This document shows, piece by piece, positions 1 through 12,607 of a stretch of 64,000 bases of DNA. The DNA is from Rheum nobile. Its lineage: Eukaryota; Streptophyta; Magnoliopsida; Caryophyllales; Polygonaceae. The first letter of the stretch is position 1. Every line of letters starts with the position of its first letter. Both the position numbers and the translations under genes were made by a program. Under the pieces are notes generated by a model. It had not been told where the DNA came from. It made no database searches and saw nothing but the letters and a program-made list of their open reading frames with translations. The stretch spans positions 310,001-374,000 of the forward strand of contig WOAB01000506.1 in assembly GCA_027886185.1 (NCBI GenBank). The letters run 5' to 3'.

Positions 1-1326
1 GAGGCAATCCATCAGATTCATGGTGAGTACTTCTTTTTCCTTACGCTTTTACTCTCTACATTGGGGGCAATGTAGGTTTTAAGCTTGGGGGAGGGGAGTA
101 TTTTCATTTTGCACTGCATATAGTCTGCATAATTAGTTGCATTTTTTGTTTGCATTTGAATTTTTAGTTGCATATTTTCCCTGCTTGATCCTTTGTGGAT
201 TCTCATAACAGTACATATACCATGAATCCTCTTAATATGCCTTGGTTGTTGATATTACAAATTGCATTATGAGCATGATATGATTGATCAAAGCTATGAC
301 AATGACCTAAGCATGTGGACTTTGACTAAGATACGTTAGAACCGACACTCTAGACAAAATGTCCTAGCGAGCTTGTTGGCCTTCCTTGGACTACATTTGC
401 AAAAGTCTCTCGTTTTCTTCATGTGTGTGAACTCTGTGTGTGTGCTAACTCTAGAACTTGCATTAATATCTTCTTTGAGGCCACGCTCACGACTTATGTG
501 CATGACATTAATAGGATTGAGGCATTGTTTTTATTAACCCTTTTTCATCCTTGGCCACCCTATTCATGTATCCTTTGCTTGAAGCCCGTTGTGCCTTATT
601 GCCTATTTTTTGGAAACTCCACAAAAGCATACCGAGCCTATAAGTTCATCCTTCCCATCCGGGGATTAGGATAGTTGAATTGTTATTGCTAAAGTGGATT
701 TTAGCCAAGCTTGGGGGAGGTTACATATATGGTGGTTAGAAATGTGTATAAATTTATAATGTGTCTCCTTTCCATGTGTCTTCTTTGACTTTAAAAAAAA
801 AAAAAGTCAAGTAAAAGAAAGGAGACCATGTCATATGTAAGGGTTAAGTTGTATGGGTTTGAAGGTTGAAATTCAATTAAAGGGTATTTTCGCTTGGTGT
901 TGTCTTGGTAAGATCCTATTCCCCGGATTTAGCTCCTCGTGGCCTAAATACTCCTATGCCCTGTGTTATACCTTGGCCCCATTACAACCTTGGAAAAGCC
1001 CTCATGATTTTTGTCGTGTGCATGGTCTTTAGTGGTGGAGATTAAGAACACTGTTGCAAGCTTATGGTAGTTTAGCATTCAAAGTTGAGAATTGATATTG
1101 AGTGAACACATGCCTAAACACATGAGTGCGAGTGACTTTGATTCTGGTGAGGTCTTGAGTGAAGGAACTGATTGTACTCTTGTCATTGATTGAGAAGCAT
1201 GCTAGGACGGAATTTGTCATTTGTTTGGCCTTTCATGGTTATTGGTCATATGTCTTTTGGATAGAAACAGCCGTTGCGTATTTTGTGGTCTCATTGTCAT
1301 GTACTTGCTTGGGACAAGCAAGGTTC

Positions 1327-1338
1327 AAGCTTGGGGGA
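1327..1338 (+). other. Polypurine tract of the gypsy element
   Basis: AAGCTTGGGGGA, two bases before the proposed LTR start. Near-identical copies lie at about 82-98 and 707-720, each longer in purines (GGGGGAGG), so extra or decoy priming sites are possible. Confidence 0.55.
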
Positions 1339-1340
1339 TT

Positions 1341-2970
1341 TGATAGCATGCATTTAGGCTAGTTTAGATCATGTTTATTTCTCTTGAATAGGTTTGTTTT
1401 GCTCCTTTTTATTTTAGTTTTATTTGGTTTTCATAGATTTTGTAGTGTTCGGAGTCTACTCTTGTGTAGTTGTGATTTCAGGATCGTTTGGAGGCATTTT
1501 CAAGAAAATCGAGCTACTAGTGAGGATGTTCGGGTGGACGACTAGAAGAGATGGCGCCATGGTCGAAATACAAGTGCCAAGATCAGACGAGGAAAGTTCA
1601 AAATGGAAGCCCGGCCGAGCTAGTAAAGACGAAGGAACAACAGTCCACAACCCGGCCCACAACTCGGCCGAGTTATGGACCGAGTCGTCAGGGCCAAGCT
1701 ATGAAGAGCAAAGACAACAGAGAACAACTCGGCCCACAACTCGGCCGAGTTGTGGACCGAGTCAGCGAACTCGGCTTAGCCACCGAATAGGAGAGGAACA
1801 ACAGAGAACAACTCGGCTTAGCCACTGAATAGGAGAGGAACAACAGAGAACAACTCGGCCCACAACTCGGCCGAGTTGTGGACCGAGTCGGCGAACTTGG
1901 TCGAAGTTATTGAAGACAAGAGAAGACAGACGACAACTCGGCCCACAACTCGGCCGAGTTGTGGACCGAGTCAGCTTCCGTAACGTCTTTCTGCTGCTGA
2001 AACGTCTTTTGCTCCTGATTTTTATCAGATCTGGACGTTTTAATTGGGAGATACACTTTCTCTCATGCTCTGAACTTAGTCTCTCTCTAAAAAACCCTAG
2101 TTGTGTTTGTTGAGTTTTTCTTGGTTGAAGATTGGAGATTGTTCTTAGATCGAAACAAGTATTTCTCTTCTTTCTATCTATTTGAATGATTTCTCTGATT
2201 CATACAATGATTTTGATTGATTCCCCAAGCATGCTAGGCTAATCCCCTTTATCTAGGATTGGGGTGACCCCAATAATGTATTGGTAGACTTACAATTTGT
2301 GTTTGTCTGAATTGGTAGCATGAATTCTTGCTTGATTCAATTCTAGGGTTCTTATTGCTATTGGTTACTTATCAATTAGAAATTCTATTAGGTTGAGTCT
2401 GAAAGGAGATTCCTAATGAATGAATTAGACAAGGTATGAGTCTGAAAGGAGATTACTATTGTTGGAATTACTATGAATTGAACCTGAATAAACTTGTTTG
2501 TTCTTGCGGAGTCCTAAGTTATCATAGAAACCCTAGGTTAGTCTGGAATTAACGGAGCACGAAAGTGAATGTTAACCCGGTTTTATCCTAGATTCTAAGT
2601 GCTCAATGGGTCTAAATTTGATTAGCTTTGCGCGACAGCGATTGTTAGTTGGAGTTTAGATACGTCTACTATTGTCTGAAAGGAATTAGTAGTGATATTT
2701 GATAACTTACCGTCAAACGAGTTCATGCTATTCTGAGATAAACACGCATAAGTTTACCAATGCATTATTGTGGGGATCCTTAATCCTAGATATTTCCCAT
2801 CATTTGAATTTACTTACATTTGCAATCATTATTTCTTAGTTAATTGAACAAACCTTTCTTGCGGCTTAGCTTACCAGTTTAGTTACAAAAGGTACTACAT
2901 TGTCCTCGTGGGAACGACACTTGAATAGCTACAACTGACCCCATACACTTGTGGGTAGGTTTTCGCAACA
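1341..2970 (+). repeat. Probable 3' LTR (about 1.63 kb) of the gypsy element
   Basis: It starts TG, two bases after the polypurine tract, and ends CA. It carries an array of GC-rich palindromes (1650-1971) inside otherwise AT-rich sequence. No second LTR is in the window, so the limits rest on the TG/CA ends and the tract position only. Confidence 0.55.
1650..1971. repeat. Array of four 36-bp near-palindromes inside the LTR
   Basis: Copies lie at 1650-1685, 1727-1762, 1853-1888 and 1936-1971. Each has the left arm ACTCGGCCCACAACTCGG joined to the right arm CCGAGTTGTGGACCGAGT, which is its reverse complement except at one position (copy 1 has further changes). Between copies 2 and 3 a roughly 43-bp unit containing CTCGGCTTAGCCAC is directly repeated. 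A related, less regular repeat occurs in the coding region at 63890-64000. Confidence 0.85.
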
Positions 2971-5293
2971 TCATGTTCTGCTAAATTTCAAAATTTATGA
3001 TTGAAGAACTACTTTTTCACAAAATTATATATTATTTTGTTCAGACCATTCTCAAGTTAAAATCTATAGACCAACTCGAATAATAGGTTCATAAAAAATA
3101 TTGAATTAAACTAAGAAAATAAAATTATCATAACAAAATTATTTCTACAATGAGAATTGAGTTTAAATGAATGATTGAAGACAACTCAATATGTAAATGC
3201 AAACCTCTACTAATGAGTCTTTATTGTAGTTTCTCATACTCTAATTTTGTTATGAATTCCTATAACAAGAATTGATTTTGAAGTAGAACACTCCGCGCCA
3301 GAATTCAATGCTCTGTAGAGCTGTATTCACAAAACATTATGCAACACAGTTGACTAGCTTATTTGGAAAGAAAAGATTGAGAGAATATTATAATCAACAA
3401 AATTAATTTTTATATTTGTAAATAGTTTTTTATTTAGTATTATCTTTTCATTTTTCATCATTATATCTTATTTTAAATGTTTTCTTCAACGTGTCAGACT
3501 CTCCAACTTCATGCACTAGAGAGAGTTTAAAGAAACACCATTTGAATCGTGAGCAAGTATTTGTCTCTTTGGTGCCGTTTAGTTTTGGCTATTTATACAT
3601 TTAGATATAATAATATTTTTTGGTGTTTAGGATTTTTTACTCTTCTCTCAGTCATGCTCTCAAGGTTAAATTCATCTCTTTTATTTAAAATCTACTATAC
3701 ACACACACACACACACTAAACTAGAACCTAACTACACCACGTGACACACCATCGTTAAAACTGTCACATGTAAACCATATCAATTCATGCGTTTTTTTTT
3801 TGCACAATATCTAAATTAAAATTAAATTTTGTTATTTTATTTTCAAGATTTAAAATCCAATTCAATCATAAATCTAATATATATCAACTAAACTAAAACT
3901 TCTTTATGTCACATGACATCCTCCTATTAAACTCACTCACTCCTTAGTCCTTATACACATGGCATTCTTCTATTCTTTCTGCCACATGACATTTTCTCAA
4001 TTTTCACTTTTTTAAATTCAACATATTAAATATACATCACATTCTCCTATTTCCTAAACTAAACATGTTAATCACAAGAATGATATACAAAGATAATTTT
4101 TTTCTAAAAATTAATATAATAATTATATATACGAATATTCTATTTCCAAAACTAAACATGTCAATCAAAAACATCTAACTTATATACATATATTATCATT
4201 TTCCATAATTAAACACGAATAAAGGCAAAAGTCAAATACAATTAGTACTCTCTCTCTTTGGTTAATTGGTAAAACACATAATAACTATTAAAGAATACGA
4301 TAAGTGAATTAACAAATATATTTATTAAATTTTCATCACCTTGTTATTAAAGAATACAATATAAATATAATAAGGAAAACCTATATACTACATTAAAGTC
4401 CTAATTATCTCTTTTGCGTGTCAACCCATGAGATATGCCACATAAGCAAATCTCAATATTTAATTATACTTTTATCTCTCTCTAATTTATGATATCTACT
4501 TTTTCTATTTCTTATCTGTTTATTATTTAATTAAAATAACTTACCTTAATTATACACATACTATCATCTCAAATATTATTGATATCTTTTTACCTTATTA
4601 GTTTCTTTTTAATTGTGATATAATTATTCATAAGATATACTTTACCTTATTAGTTATGGTACTTATTATTTGTAATTAAAACTATTTATAATATATATGT
4701 GTATGTAAAACACAATTTTAAATACGTTAAAATATGTTATAAATTAATATATAGAGCCAAATCAAACTATACTTTTTGACCATGTAAAAGGTACGTTTTT
4801 CAAAATTATATACCTAAAAACGTAATGTACTTATAGTTTTAATGCTTAAATATATATAATTAACAACATGTGAGTGAAAATATAATTGGTGAGGTATGAT
4901 TCATGATACAAAATTGGTAATATATATTAAAAATATTTGAAATAATTATGTGATATGATTTAACTATTTTTTTCCTTTTGATTAATTATACATAATCAAT
5001 TGTTCTCATTACTTAAATCTAATTTATATATTTTCTTATTCAGTTATTTGTATGAAATTCTTTATCGTCATATATTCAAGAGATTAAGCTTATTATTTTA
5101 CAAGTTTAGTTCGTAAATATTTAAAATTTAAAATTTATTAACCATACCCGTGAGTCGTGACATATGCTAGAATTATAAGAACAAAACCTTACAGAACTAA
5201 ATGCCCAGATGGGATTTGAAAAGAGAAACAAATTTATAATCTTTTAACCGTCAATATTTTTTTTTCTCTTTCCATATCTGTTTATAATTTTTA
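2971..5293. other. AT-rich intergenic DNA without recognisable gene
   Basis: No ORF of note and no recognised domain on either strand. It contains an (AC)n microsatellite near 3700-3716. A stretch starting near 4383 (TATATACTACATTAAAG) resembles a Helitron 5' end, but no convincing matching 3' end was found. Confidence 0.6.
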
Positions 5294-5302
5294 ATTTTTT
5301 TA

Positions 5303-6330
5303 CGGAAATTCCGCGAGGTAACCCTGAGGTTTTGCAAATTCCGCGAGGTATCCACAGGTTTAGGCTATTCCGCGAGGTAATCCTGAGTTTTTTAAAAAGT
5401 CCGCCAAATAACCCTCCGTTATCTTTCCTGTTAAAGTACAGTTAATTCATATTTTTTTAACAGAAATTCCGCGAGGTAACCCTCAGGTTTTGCAAATTCC
5501 ACCAAATAACCCTATGTTACTTAATCCGTTAAAAAATTGTTAATTTTTTTTTAATGTGAAAAACTGTTAATTGATTTATTTTTAAAAAGAAAAAATAATT
5601 TAAATTCTATTTAGTACCAACCATAAAAAAAAATTGCAATTTTTAATAATAAACTACATGAATGAACAAAGTAATTAAGTAAACTCATTTAATAATAAAC
5701 TACATGAATGAACAATGTAATTAAGTACATTCATTCATGTAGTTAATTATTAACTTTTAATACTTTTTAAAAAGTTATTAATTGATTTTTTTTAAAAGGA
5801 GAAATAATAACAAATGCTAATATTTAGTATCATCCATAAAATAAGAAAAAAATTAATAATTAACTACATAAATGAAAATTGCAATTTTTAATAATAAACT
5901 ACATGAATGAACAAAGTAATTAAGTAAATTCATTTATGTAGTTAATTATTAATTTTTTTCTTATTTTATGGATGATACTAAATATTAGCATTTGTTATTA
6001 TTTCTCCTTTTAAAAAAATCAATTAACAACTTTTTAAAAAGTATTAAAAGTTAATAATTAACAATTTTTCACATTAAAAAAATAAAAATTTAACATTTTT
6101 TTAACGGATTAAGTAACAGAGGGTTATTTGGCAGAATTTGCAAAACCTGAGGGTTACCTCGCGGAATTTCCGTTAAAAAAATATGAATTAACGGTACTTT
6201 AACATGAAAGATAACGGAGGGTTATTTGGCGGACTTTTTAAAAAACTCAGGGTTACCTCGCGGAATAGCCTAAACCTGTGGACACCTCGCGAAATTTGCA
6301 AAACCTCAGGGTTATCTCGCGGAATTCCCG
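5303..6330. mobile_element. Foldback Mutator-like (MULE) non-autonomous element with 9-bp target duplication
   Basis: The two halves are inverted copies of each other, each about 450-500 bp, around a short AT-rich centre near 5820-5930. The left end reads CGGAAATTCCGCGAG and the right end, on the other strand, CGGGAATTCCGCGAG. Both continue into GTAACCCTGAGG-like sequence that is repeated several times within each arm. The flanks carry a perfect 9-bp direct repeat ATTTTTTTA (5294-5302 and 6331-6339), the length expected for MULEs. The repeat is low in complexity, so chance contributes some risk. There is no coding capacity. Confidence 0.8.
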
Positions 6331-6339
6331 ATTTTTTTA

Positions 6340-7499
6340 TAACGAGTTTGTAATTTACTATAAGATTTTAGAATTTTTCTTTAGTGGGCCAATTGATCCA
6401 AGTCAAATCAGCCCAAGCCCGTGTTGCAATGCATTTTTTTGGGATATTTTCAGGGCCATTTTATTCCATTTTTTTTAAATCATTAAGAGTTCGTTTGGAT
6501 AGAAAAACATAATACATTTTAATATAATATTTTGTATTAAAATATATTAAATTTTAATATAACTTAATACATTTTAATGTATTATAACTGTTTGTCTAAA
6601 TGGAGTCAAGAAAGGGGAAAATAGATTTTTGCAGTTTCTTTCAAATAAATACTTAAAAGGTATATTCTTAACAAAAATAATATATTTCAAATTAACTTCT
6701 AAAAACAGGTTTATAGTAGACTTAAGACATGAATGACAATATCTTATGATCTTACTCTCGTGTCTGATTATATATATAATCAGACACGAGAATGATCAAT
6801 GCACAAAGAGGTATTGGCTACTCATTTATTGAGATTTGCCAAATGGAGCAACAACACGATACCTATTAACATCACACATGACACATCCACGGATGAGGAT
6901 ATCCCATCACATTTTTCTTTTCATAAGAAACTACCCACTCCAATTTTTGGCTGAAAATTTTACACCGATTTGCATATATACTCTAAATGGGTTTTGCATT
7001 TGCAAAAATACATGGTTGACTTTTTTTTTGTATATATACACCATTTGGTTTATTTTTATAAAATATTAAATTTTTTTTAATTCAAAAAGTAAATTAAATC
7101 CATGAAATTAGAGAAAAGAAAAGAGAAATGAAAAACAAAAAAATACACAAATATCATTAATTATTATTTTCTTTTCCAAATTTTTCTCTCAAAATTCCCT
7201 CCCAAATTTCCCTCTCAAATACATAACGTTTCCCTCCTAAATTTCCCTCCTAAATACAACTCAATTAATTTCATCAATTTTTACTTTTTTTTTTCTAAAT
7301 TTAGTATACTGAATTATTAATTTTGAACCCAAACCCAAATTAACTCAAATTCATTTCCTTGTCTAAATTTTCCAGATTCACAATCTGCAAATTAACTCAA
7401 ATTCATGTAACTAAAACAAATTAACTCAAATTAACTCAATTTCCCAGATTCACAATCTGCAAATTAACTCAAATTCATGTCTAAATTTCCCATATTCAC
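6340..7499. other. AT-rich intergenic DNA with a 34-bp palindrome
   Basis: No supported gene. 6485-6600 begins with GTTCGTTTGGATAG and has internal inverted AATACATTTTAAT blocks, suggesting a decayed MITE. 7160-7500 has repeated CCCTCCCAAATTT-type tracts and AAATTAACTCAAATTC repeats. Related tracts recur at about 12680-12770, linking this stretch to the mosaic region downstream. Confidence 0.5.
6757..6790. repeat. Perfect 34-bp palindrome
   Basis: The arm CTCGTGTCTGATTATAT is followed at once by its exact reverse complement. It could form a cruciform or a hairpin RNA. No flanking transposon signature was found. Confidence 0.9.
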
Positions 7500-8150
7500 A
7501 GTCGTCACTCCTGTTCGATTTCCTCTCCGAGCTCTAGTCGGTTTATGGATTTGCTTCGGTCGCCATTTGTCAGCTCCAGATCCTGCTCCGGTCGCCACCG
7601 TCTAGACCGGCTGCTTGGAGTCTCTATTTTGGGCATATTTTGCATGCTGGGAAGAAGATGGTAGCGGCGTCTTTTACTTCTTCACGAACCTTCACCGCAA
7701 TTACTGATCTGGTTTCCTCCGTCAAGGCTGGGTTGTAGAGATCCCGATCTTTTGCAGAGATCCAAGATCCGGTTTCGTGCAACTTTTGTTGTCTGAGAGG
7801 AAGATGATTTCGGCGCCTCCTTAATCTTCATGCTCCCTCGCCGCGCGCCGCGCTTCCAGTGGAGGTCGATTCGAAGGCTCGCCGGTGCTCTTGCTCATAA
7901 TTGCGTTGTCCTCTCAACTGCTCATCGGCTTCAGATCTGGCCTTCCATTTTGCTATTCGCGCCGCCGACTGAAGTTGCCGGTTATTTCCCTGGTTCGACC
8001 GTCGGTGCCGATTGTGGTGACCTCAATTTTGGGGTTCTGTTGGTATGGCCGGTTGTGGCAACTGTTCTTCTTCTTCTTCCACGTTCTTTGGTCTTAGGCA
8101 AATGCTTTTTTGATGTTTTTCTGGTTTTGTTTGTTTTGCCCTGTTAATAT
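7500..8150 (+). other. GC-richer, exon-like stretch of unknown origin
   Basis: This stretch is clearly richer in G+C than its surroundings. It has several short open frames, for example a 105-codon frame at 7830-8147 and a frame starting at 7657 that ends after about 26 codons. None shows a domain I recognise. It may be a captured gene 5' end or 5' UTR, as its neighbour at 8.3-14.3 kb carries captured exons. Function unknown. Confidence 0.35.
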
Positions 8151-8457
8151 CCCTTGTTTTAGTTTATTTTGTATTTCCTGTTCTTGTGTTTCTGTTTCGT
8201 TTAGTATCTTGCCTTGTCCCGTGTTTCAGCTTGAGGGAAATTCAAGTTTTAATCCTTATAAAGTAGAAATTCAAGTGTTTAATATATACAATTTGTTTTA
8301 GATTTACATACAAGATATACTTATCTTGTCACGGTTCTTTATATATCCTCCACTCCACTGATAGTAAAGGGCAAAAATCAACACTTAACTTTAGTATGTA
8401 ATGTGACAGATTCAATATGGTTTGATATAATCCTACCAACCTACATGATTTGTGTGG

Positions 8458-8830
8458 TTGGAATTGGTTGTATTGATATTTAGTCGAAAGTAGTTAATGT
8501 AATTTTCTTCGTTAATGATATTTCGCATATTGGTCTTCGCATATTCATAGAATTTAACACAATCATGTCATGATTCCATATATATATATATATATATCCC
8601 GATGGGTTCAATGTGGACTAGTTTGGGTTAAATTGATATGACACAATCCTGTCATGATTCCATATATATCATGACAGGTTTAATATGGTTTGATATATAT
8701 CATGAGTGGCGGTCCGTATCACATAGGAAGAAGAAGAAAATGATTAAAATAGGAAGAAAATGCATAATCATTCCCGTCATACTCATTGACCTGTCCTGTC
8801 GTCTTTAATATGGTTTGAAATTACGCGACA
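8458..8830 (+). repeat. Mosaic module, copy 1 of 3
   Basis: It shares long near-identical runs with 10975-11235 and 11465-11780, including CATGATTCCATATATAT, GAGTGGCGG and AGGAAGAAAATGCATAA. It holds an (AT)n run near 8578-8597 and ends in GTCCTGTCGTC. Confidence 0.75.
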
Positions 8831-9374
8831 TTATATTAAAGTACTACATTACATAAAACGAAAATAAATAACATGCTTCACAAAGTACTAGATATTACAC
8901 ATATTATCATAAAATACTAAATATTACATGACATAAGATAGTCACTACACTAAAATGCATTCCAAAATACTTCATAATGTACTAATACGTGATATTAGAT
9001 AGTCATTATACTAAAGTACTAAATAAACACTAAATATTAGATAAACACTTCTCATGCATAAGAATATGTATCAAGTTGTTGGATAATTAATTTGCTTAAT
9101 ATTTCATGTTTAGATTTGAGTCTTTTGACATATGTTGTTAGAATGAATTTCAATTGTGACATTTATTTTGTTAAAATCGACAATAAAATATCTCATGGAT
9201 GACAGAAATTTAAGGTTGATAGTATGAAAAATACAAACTTCTCTCTGTTCATTTCGACAATACAAATATACAATGTGACAAAAGTATAAAGACCAATGCC
9301 ATGAAATATTCAAAAAAAGATAATTCGTGCAATTGTACCATGTGACAAAAAAAACAATATAGCTTGAACATTGT

Positions 9375-9590
9375 TCAATTCAATTGTACCATATGCAGCC
9401 AGTATACCCTGTCGCTTTGCTTACCCATGCCAATCACTGTCCTCGAACTAATTTCCTGGAGAACACACAACTTGGTAGTTAAAAGAACGAGAAGATTTAG
9501 TTCACGAGACAACTGAGCAAAAGATAACAAATGACAAGATAAATTTGGCACAAATAAGACATGATGCAACCAGCAATCTCCATTGTACAT
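9375..9590 (-). pseudogene. Ty1/copia pol scrap (GAG-pre-integrase region)
   Basis: A minus-strand frame reads LHHVLFVPNLSCHLLSF, then CVLQEISSRTVIGMGK and DRVYWLH. This matches the stretch between protease and integrase in copia polyproteins (NVLFVPNL.CNLLSV ... GxGK ... LYYL). Only about 72 residues are left, with no LTR or other pol domain alongside. It is an isolated fragment carried within the mosaic region. Confidence 0.75.
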
Positions 9591-10287
9591 CTAGTCAAAA
9601 CACATGTGACAAAAAATCACATACAAACTTCTCTATGTTCAATTCGTGCAATTATTCCTCCAAATCAGTGTAGCTTGAACATTGTACATCTAGTTTATAC
9701 ATGGTATGAGAGTTGATACAAAGAGCAGCTCCAATACAAAAGCGTGAGATTGAAAACATTACCCAATAGCCATGAAATCCTTTTGACAGCAAATGGACGG
9801 TGCTATAAAAGACCGGGTATTCAAACAATGAAAACAACATTAAAATGGATGTTTAGCCGATCTGGCAAAGACAAATATAAAATTCTCTGACATTGTAATT
9901 GTTCATTCCAACAATATAAATATACCATGTGACAAAAATATGAACACCATTGACATGCAATATTCGTCCAATGATAATTCGTGCAATTATACCACGTGAC
10001 AAGGTAAGAAATAATGACATAGTATAATTATATAACTATCTACATATAATAGAAACACAATGGTAAATGATGATATTTGGTAGAGTTGAAATAAGTTGTA
10101 CTTTTTGTTTACGTTATGTATATATCATTCTAGTCACTTAGTGAGTATTTTTCCGTCATAAAAGAAATGTCATTAACGCTATTTTTTATACTTTGAAATT
10201 TTGGTATTACATTTGAAAATTATTTTAAATAAAATAGAAAGTAGGAAATTTGTTAACGAAAAGTCGTAAATGCTATAACTAGAACTT

Positions 10288-10600
10288 TCAACCTTAAAGC
10301 CCTTGTCATAAACTAAAAATTATCCTGTCAACCAAGGTAATATTATTTAAAACCTTACATCTCTTGTCACCAAGTGATAACTTTTCTAACGACATAAGTA
10401 AAACAAGTTGTTGTCACTGATTTTTTTCAATTCAATGAAATTTTATGTTTCAAGTTTGTAACTATTTTAGCGGATGAGTATTTATGACAGGATATATTTT
10501 AATATATGACAGGATAATTCTAACGTTTAATTACTTCATTAATGAGTGATTACAACATTGAAGCAAAACAAATAATTCTCTTTGCAACTAAAGTGCCTAT
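10288..10600 (+). repeat. Mosaic module with second copy at 12779-13110
   Basis: Both copies begin at TCAACCTTAAAGCCC and run through CATCTCTTGTCACCAAGTG, TGACAGGATAATTCT and CAACATTGAAGCAAAACAAA. They differ by scattered substitutions and a short internal duplication (AATTATTTTA) in the second copy. Confidence 0.8.
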
Positions 10601-12607
10601 ACAACATTAAATACACTAAAGTACTATAGAAATAAGACAACATTTTCTTCGTTAATGATTTTGCATATACTTCATTAATGAGTGATTACAACATAGGAAG
10701 AAAATACATAAGGAATCCTGTCATACTACATGTCCTGTCTTCTTTAATATGGTTTGAAATTTACGTGATATTATCATAAAGTACTATATTACATAAAACA
10801 AAAATAAATAACATGCTTCATAAAGTACTAGATATTAAATATATTATCATAAAATTTAATGTAATTTGCTTATGACTTTTTCTTGTGAACTTTCTTTTTT
10901 TCGAAGACATAAGCAAGTCATGGTCGATATGGTTTCAAATTAGTTGATGCATCTTGTGTGGTTGGAAATGGTTGAATTGATATTTAGTTGAAAGTAGTTA
11001 ATGTAATTTTCTTCGTTAATGATATTTCGCATATTCGTTTTCACACATTCATAGAATTTAACACAATCCTGTCATGATTCCATATATATCCTGACGAGTT
11101 CAATATGGTTTGAGATAATCCTACCGACCAATATGAGTGGCGGGTCCATATCACATAGGAAAAAGACGCGAATGATTAAAATAGGAAGAAAATACATAAT
11201 CATTCCCGTCATACTCACTGACCTATCCTGTCATATTTAATATGTTTGAAATTGTGCGACATTATCATAAAGTACTATATTACATAAAACAAAAGCAAAT
11301 AATATGTTTCATAAAGTAATGGATATTACACATATTATCATAAAGTTTAATGTAATTTGCTTATGACTTTTTGGTGTGAACTTTCTTTTCTTCGAAGATA
11401 GAAGCAAGTCATGGTCGATATGGTTTCAAAGTAGTTAATGTAATTTGTGTGGTTCAAATTGGTTGAATTGGTATTTAGTCGAAAGTAGTTGATGTAATTT
11501 TCTTCGTTAATGATTTCGCATATTCATAGGATTTAACATTACCCTGTCATAATTTAATATATATATATCCTAACGGGTTCAATATGGACTAGTTTGAGTT
11601 AAATTGATATGACACAATCCTGTCATGATTCCATATATATCTTGACAGGTTCAATATGGTTTGAGATAATCCTACCGACCAATATGAGTGGCGGTCTATA
11701 TCACATAGGAAGAAGAAGAAAATGATTAAAATAGGAAGAAAATGCATAACCATTCCCGTCATACTCACTGACCTGTCGTCTTTAATATCATGACAATAAT
11801 TTAAGGTTGATAGTATGAAAATATAAACTTCTCTGACATTGTAATTGTGTATTCCCACAATACAAATATACAATGTGACAAAAATATAAAGACCAGTGAC
11901 ATGCATTATTCGTCCAAAGATAATTCGTGCAATTGTACCATGTGACAAAAAATTAGTGTAGCTTGAACATTGTGACATTTTTATTTGGTATACAAAAAAT
12001 TAGTGTAGCTTGAACATTGTGACATTCTTATTCCTCTAACGCTCTCTTCACATTGTCTGCTCCAACTTGCATTTTGAGTTTCCATTAGACACCGACACCC
12101 ACTATTTCAACACTTAAGTGAACTCATAACACAGATCAATACACTTTACAACTGCCATTGCAAAATACTAATAAAAAGATCATATGACATATACACTTGT
12201 ATCTGACAAAAGTATCCGAAAAGCTATTTTGAAGTTAAATGCAAGGTTCCTGAATGGTGACAGGATAGTTCTCATTATATGACAGGATAGTTCTATATGC
12301 TTAATTACTTCATTAAGCATATAGAACCGTGCGAGGTTCTTGAAGTTAAATGCAAGCTATTTTGAAGTTAAATGCAAGGTTCCTGAAGTTAAATGCAAGC
12401 TGTTTTAAAGTTAAATGCAAGGTTCCCAAGAGCATTGAATTTGACTCCATCACCGCCAAATTGAGACCTGGCCCCACCGCCACCGCTACCACCGCTCCAG
12501 CCGAAAGCAGCCCCACCGCCACCGCTAACACCTCGGAGGTTATAGAAAGGCACTCCGCCGCCGCCGCCCTCGCTCCCTGTCACCCCGACGACGTCGCAGC
12601 CTGAGCA

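Larger units (their letters stand above)
1..2970 (+). mobile_element. 3' part of a Ty3/gypsy retrotransposon (Athila/Tat-like), ending in its LTR
   Basis: No long ORF is present in the first 1.3 kb. The purine-rich motif AAGCTTGGGGGA, typical of the polypurine tract of plant gypsy elements of this group, occurs three times (about 82-98, 707-720, 1327-1338). The last copy lies directly before a sequence starting TGATAGCATG, taken as the LTR start. The LTR would end at TTTTCGCAACA (2970). Just before that end is the phrase CCTCGTGGGAACGACAC, close to the sequence found at the 3' end of many such LTRs. The 5' part of the element is outside the window, so target duplication and coding domains cannot be checked. 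Family placement is inference. Confidence 0.65.

Noticed and set aside
4383..5170. Possible degenerate Helitron (5' TATATACTACATTAAAG, 3' CCCGTGAGTCGTG...CTAG)
   Set aside because: The hairpin before CTAG does not pair, the 5' TC is not present and the flanking T is missing. The signal is too weak compared with the clear Helitron at 18804-22504.
12350..12604. Alanine/proline-rich + strand ORF
   Set aside because: It overlaps the minus-strand captured fragments; low-complexity and without a recognised domain.
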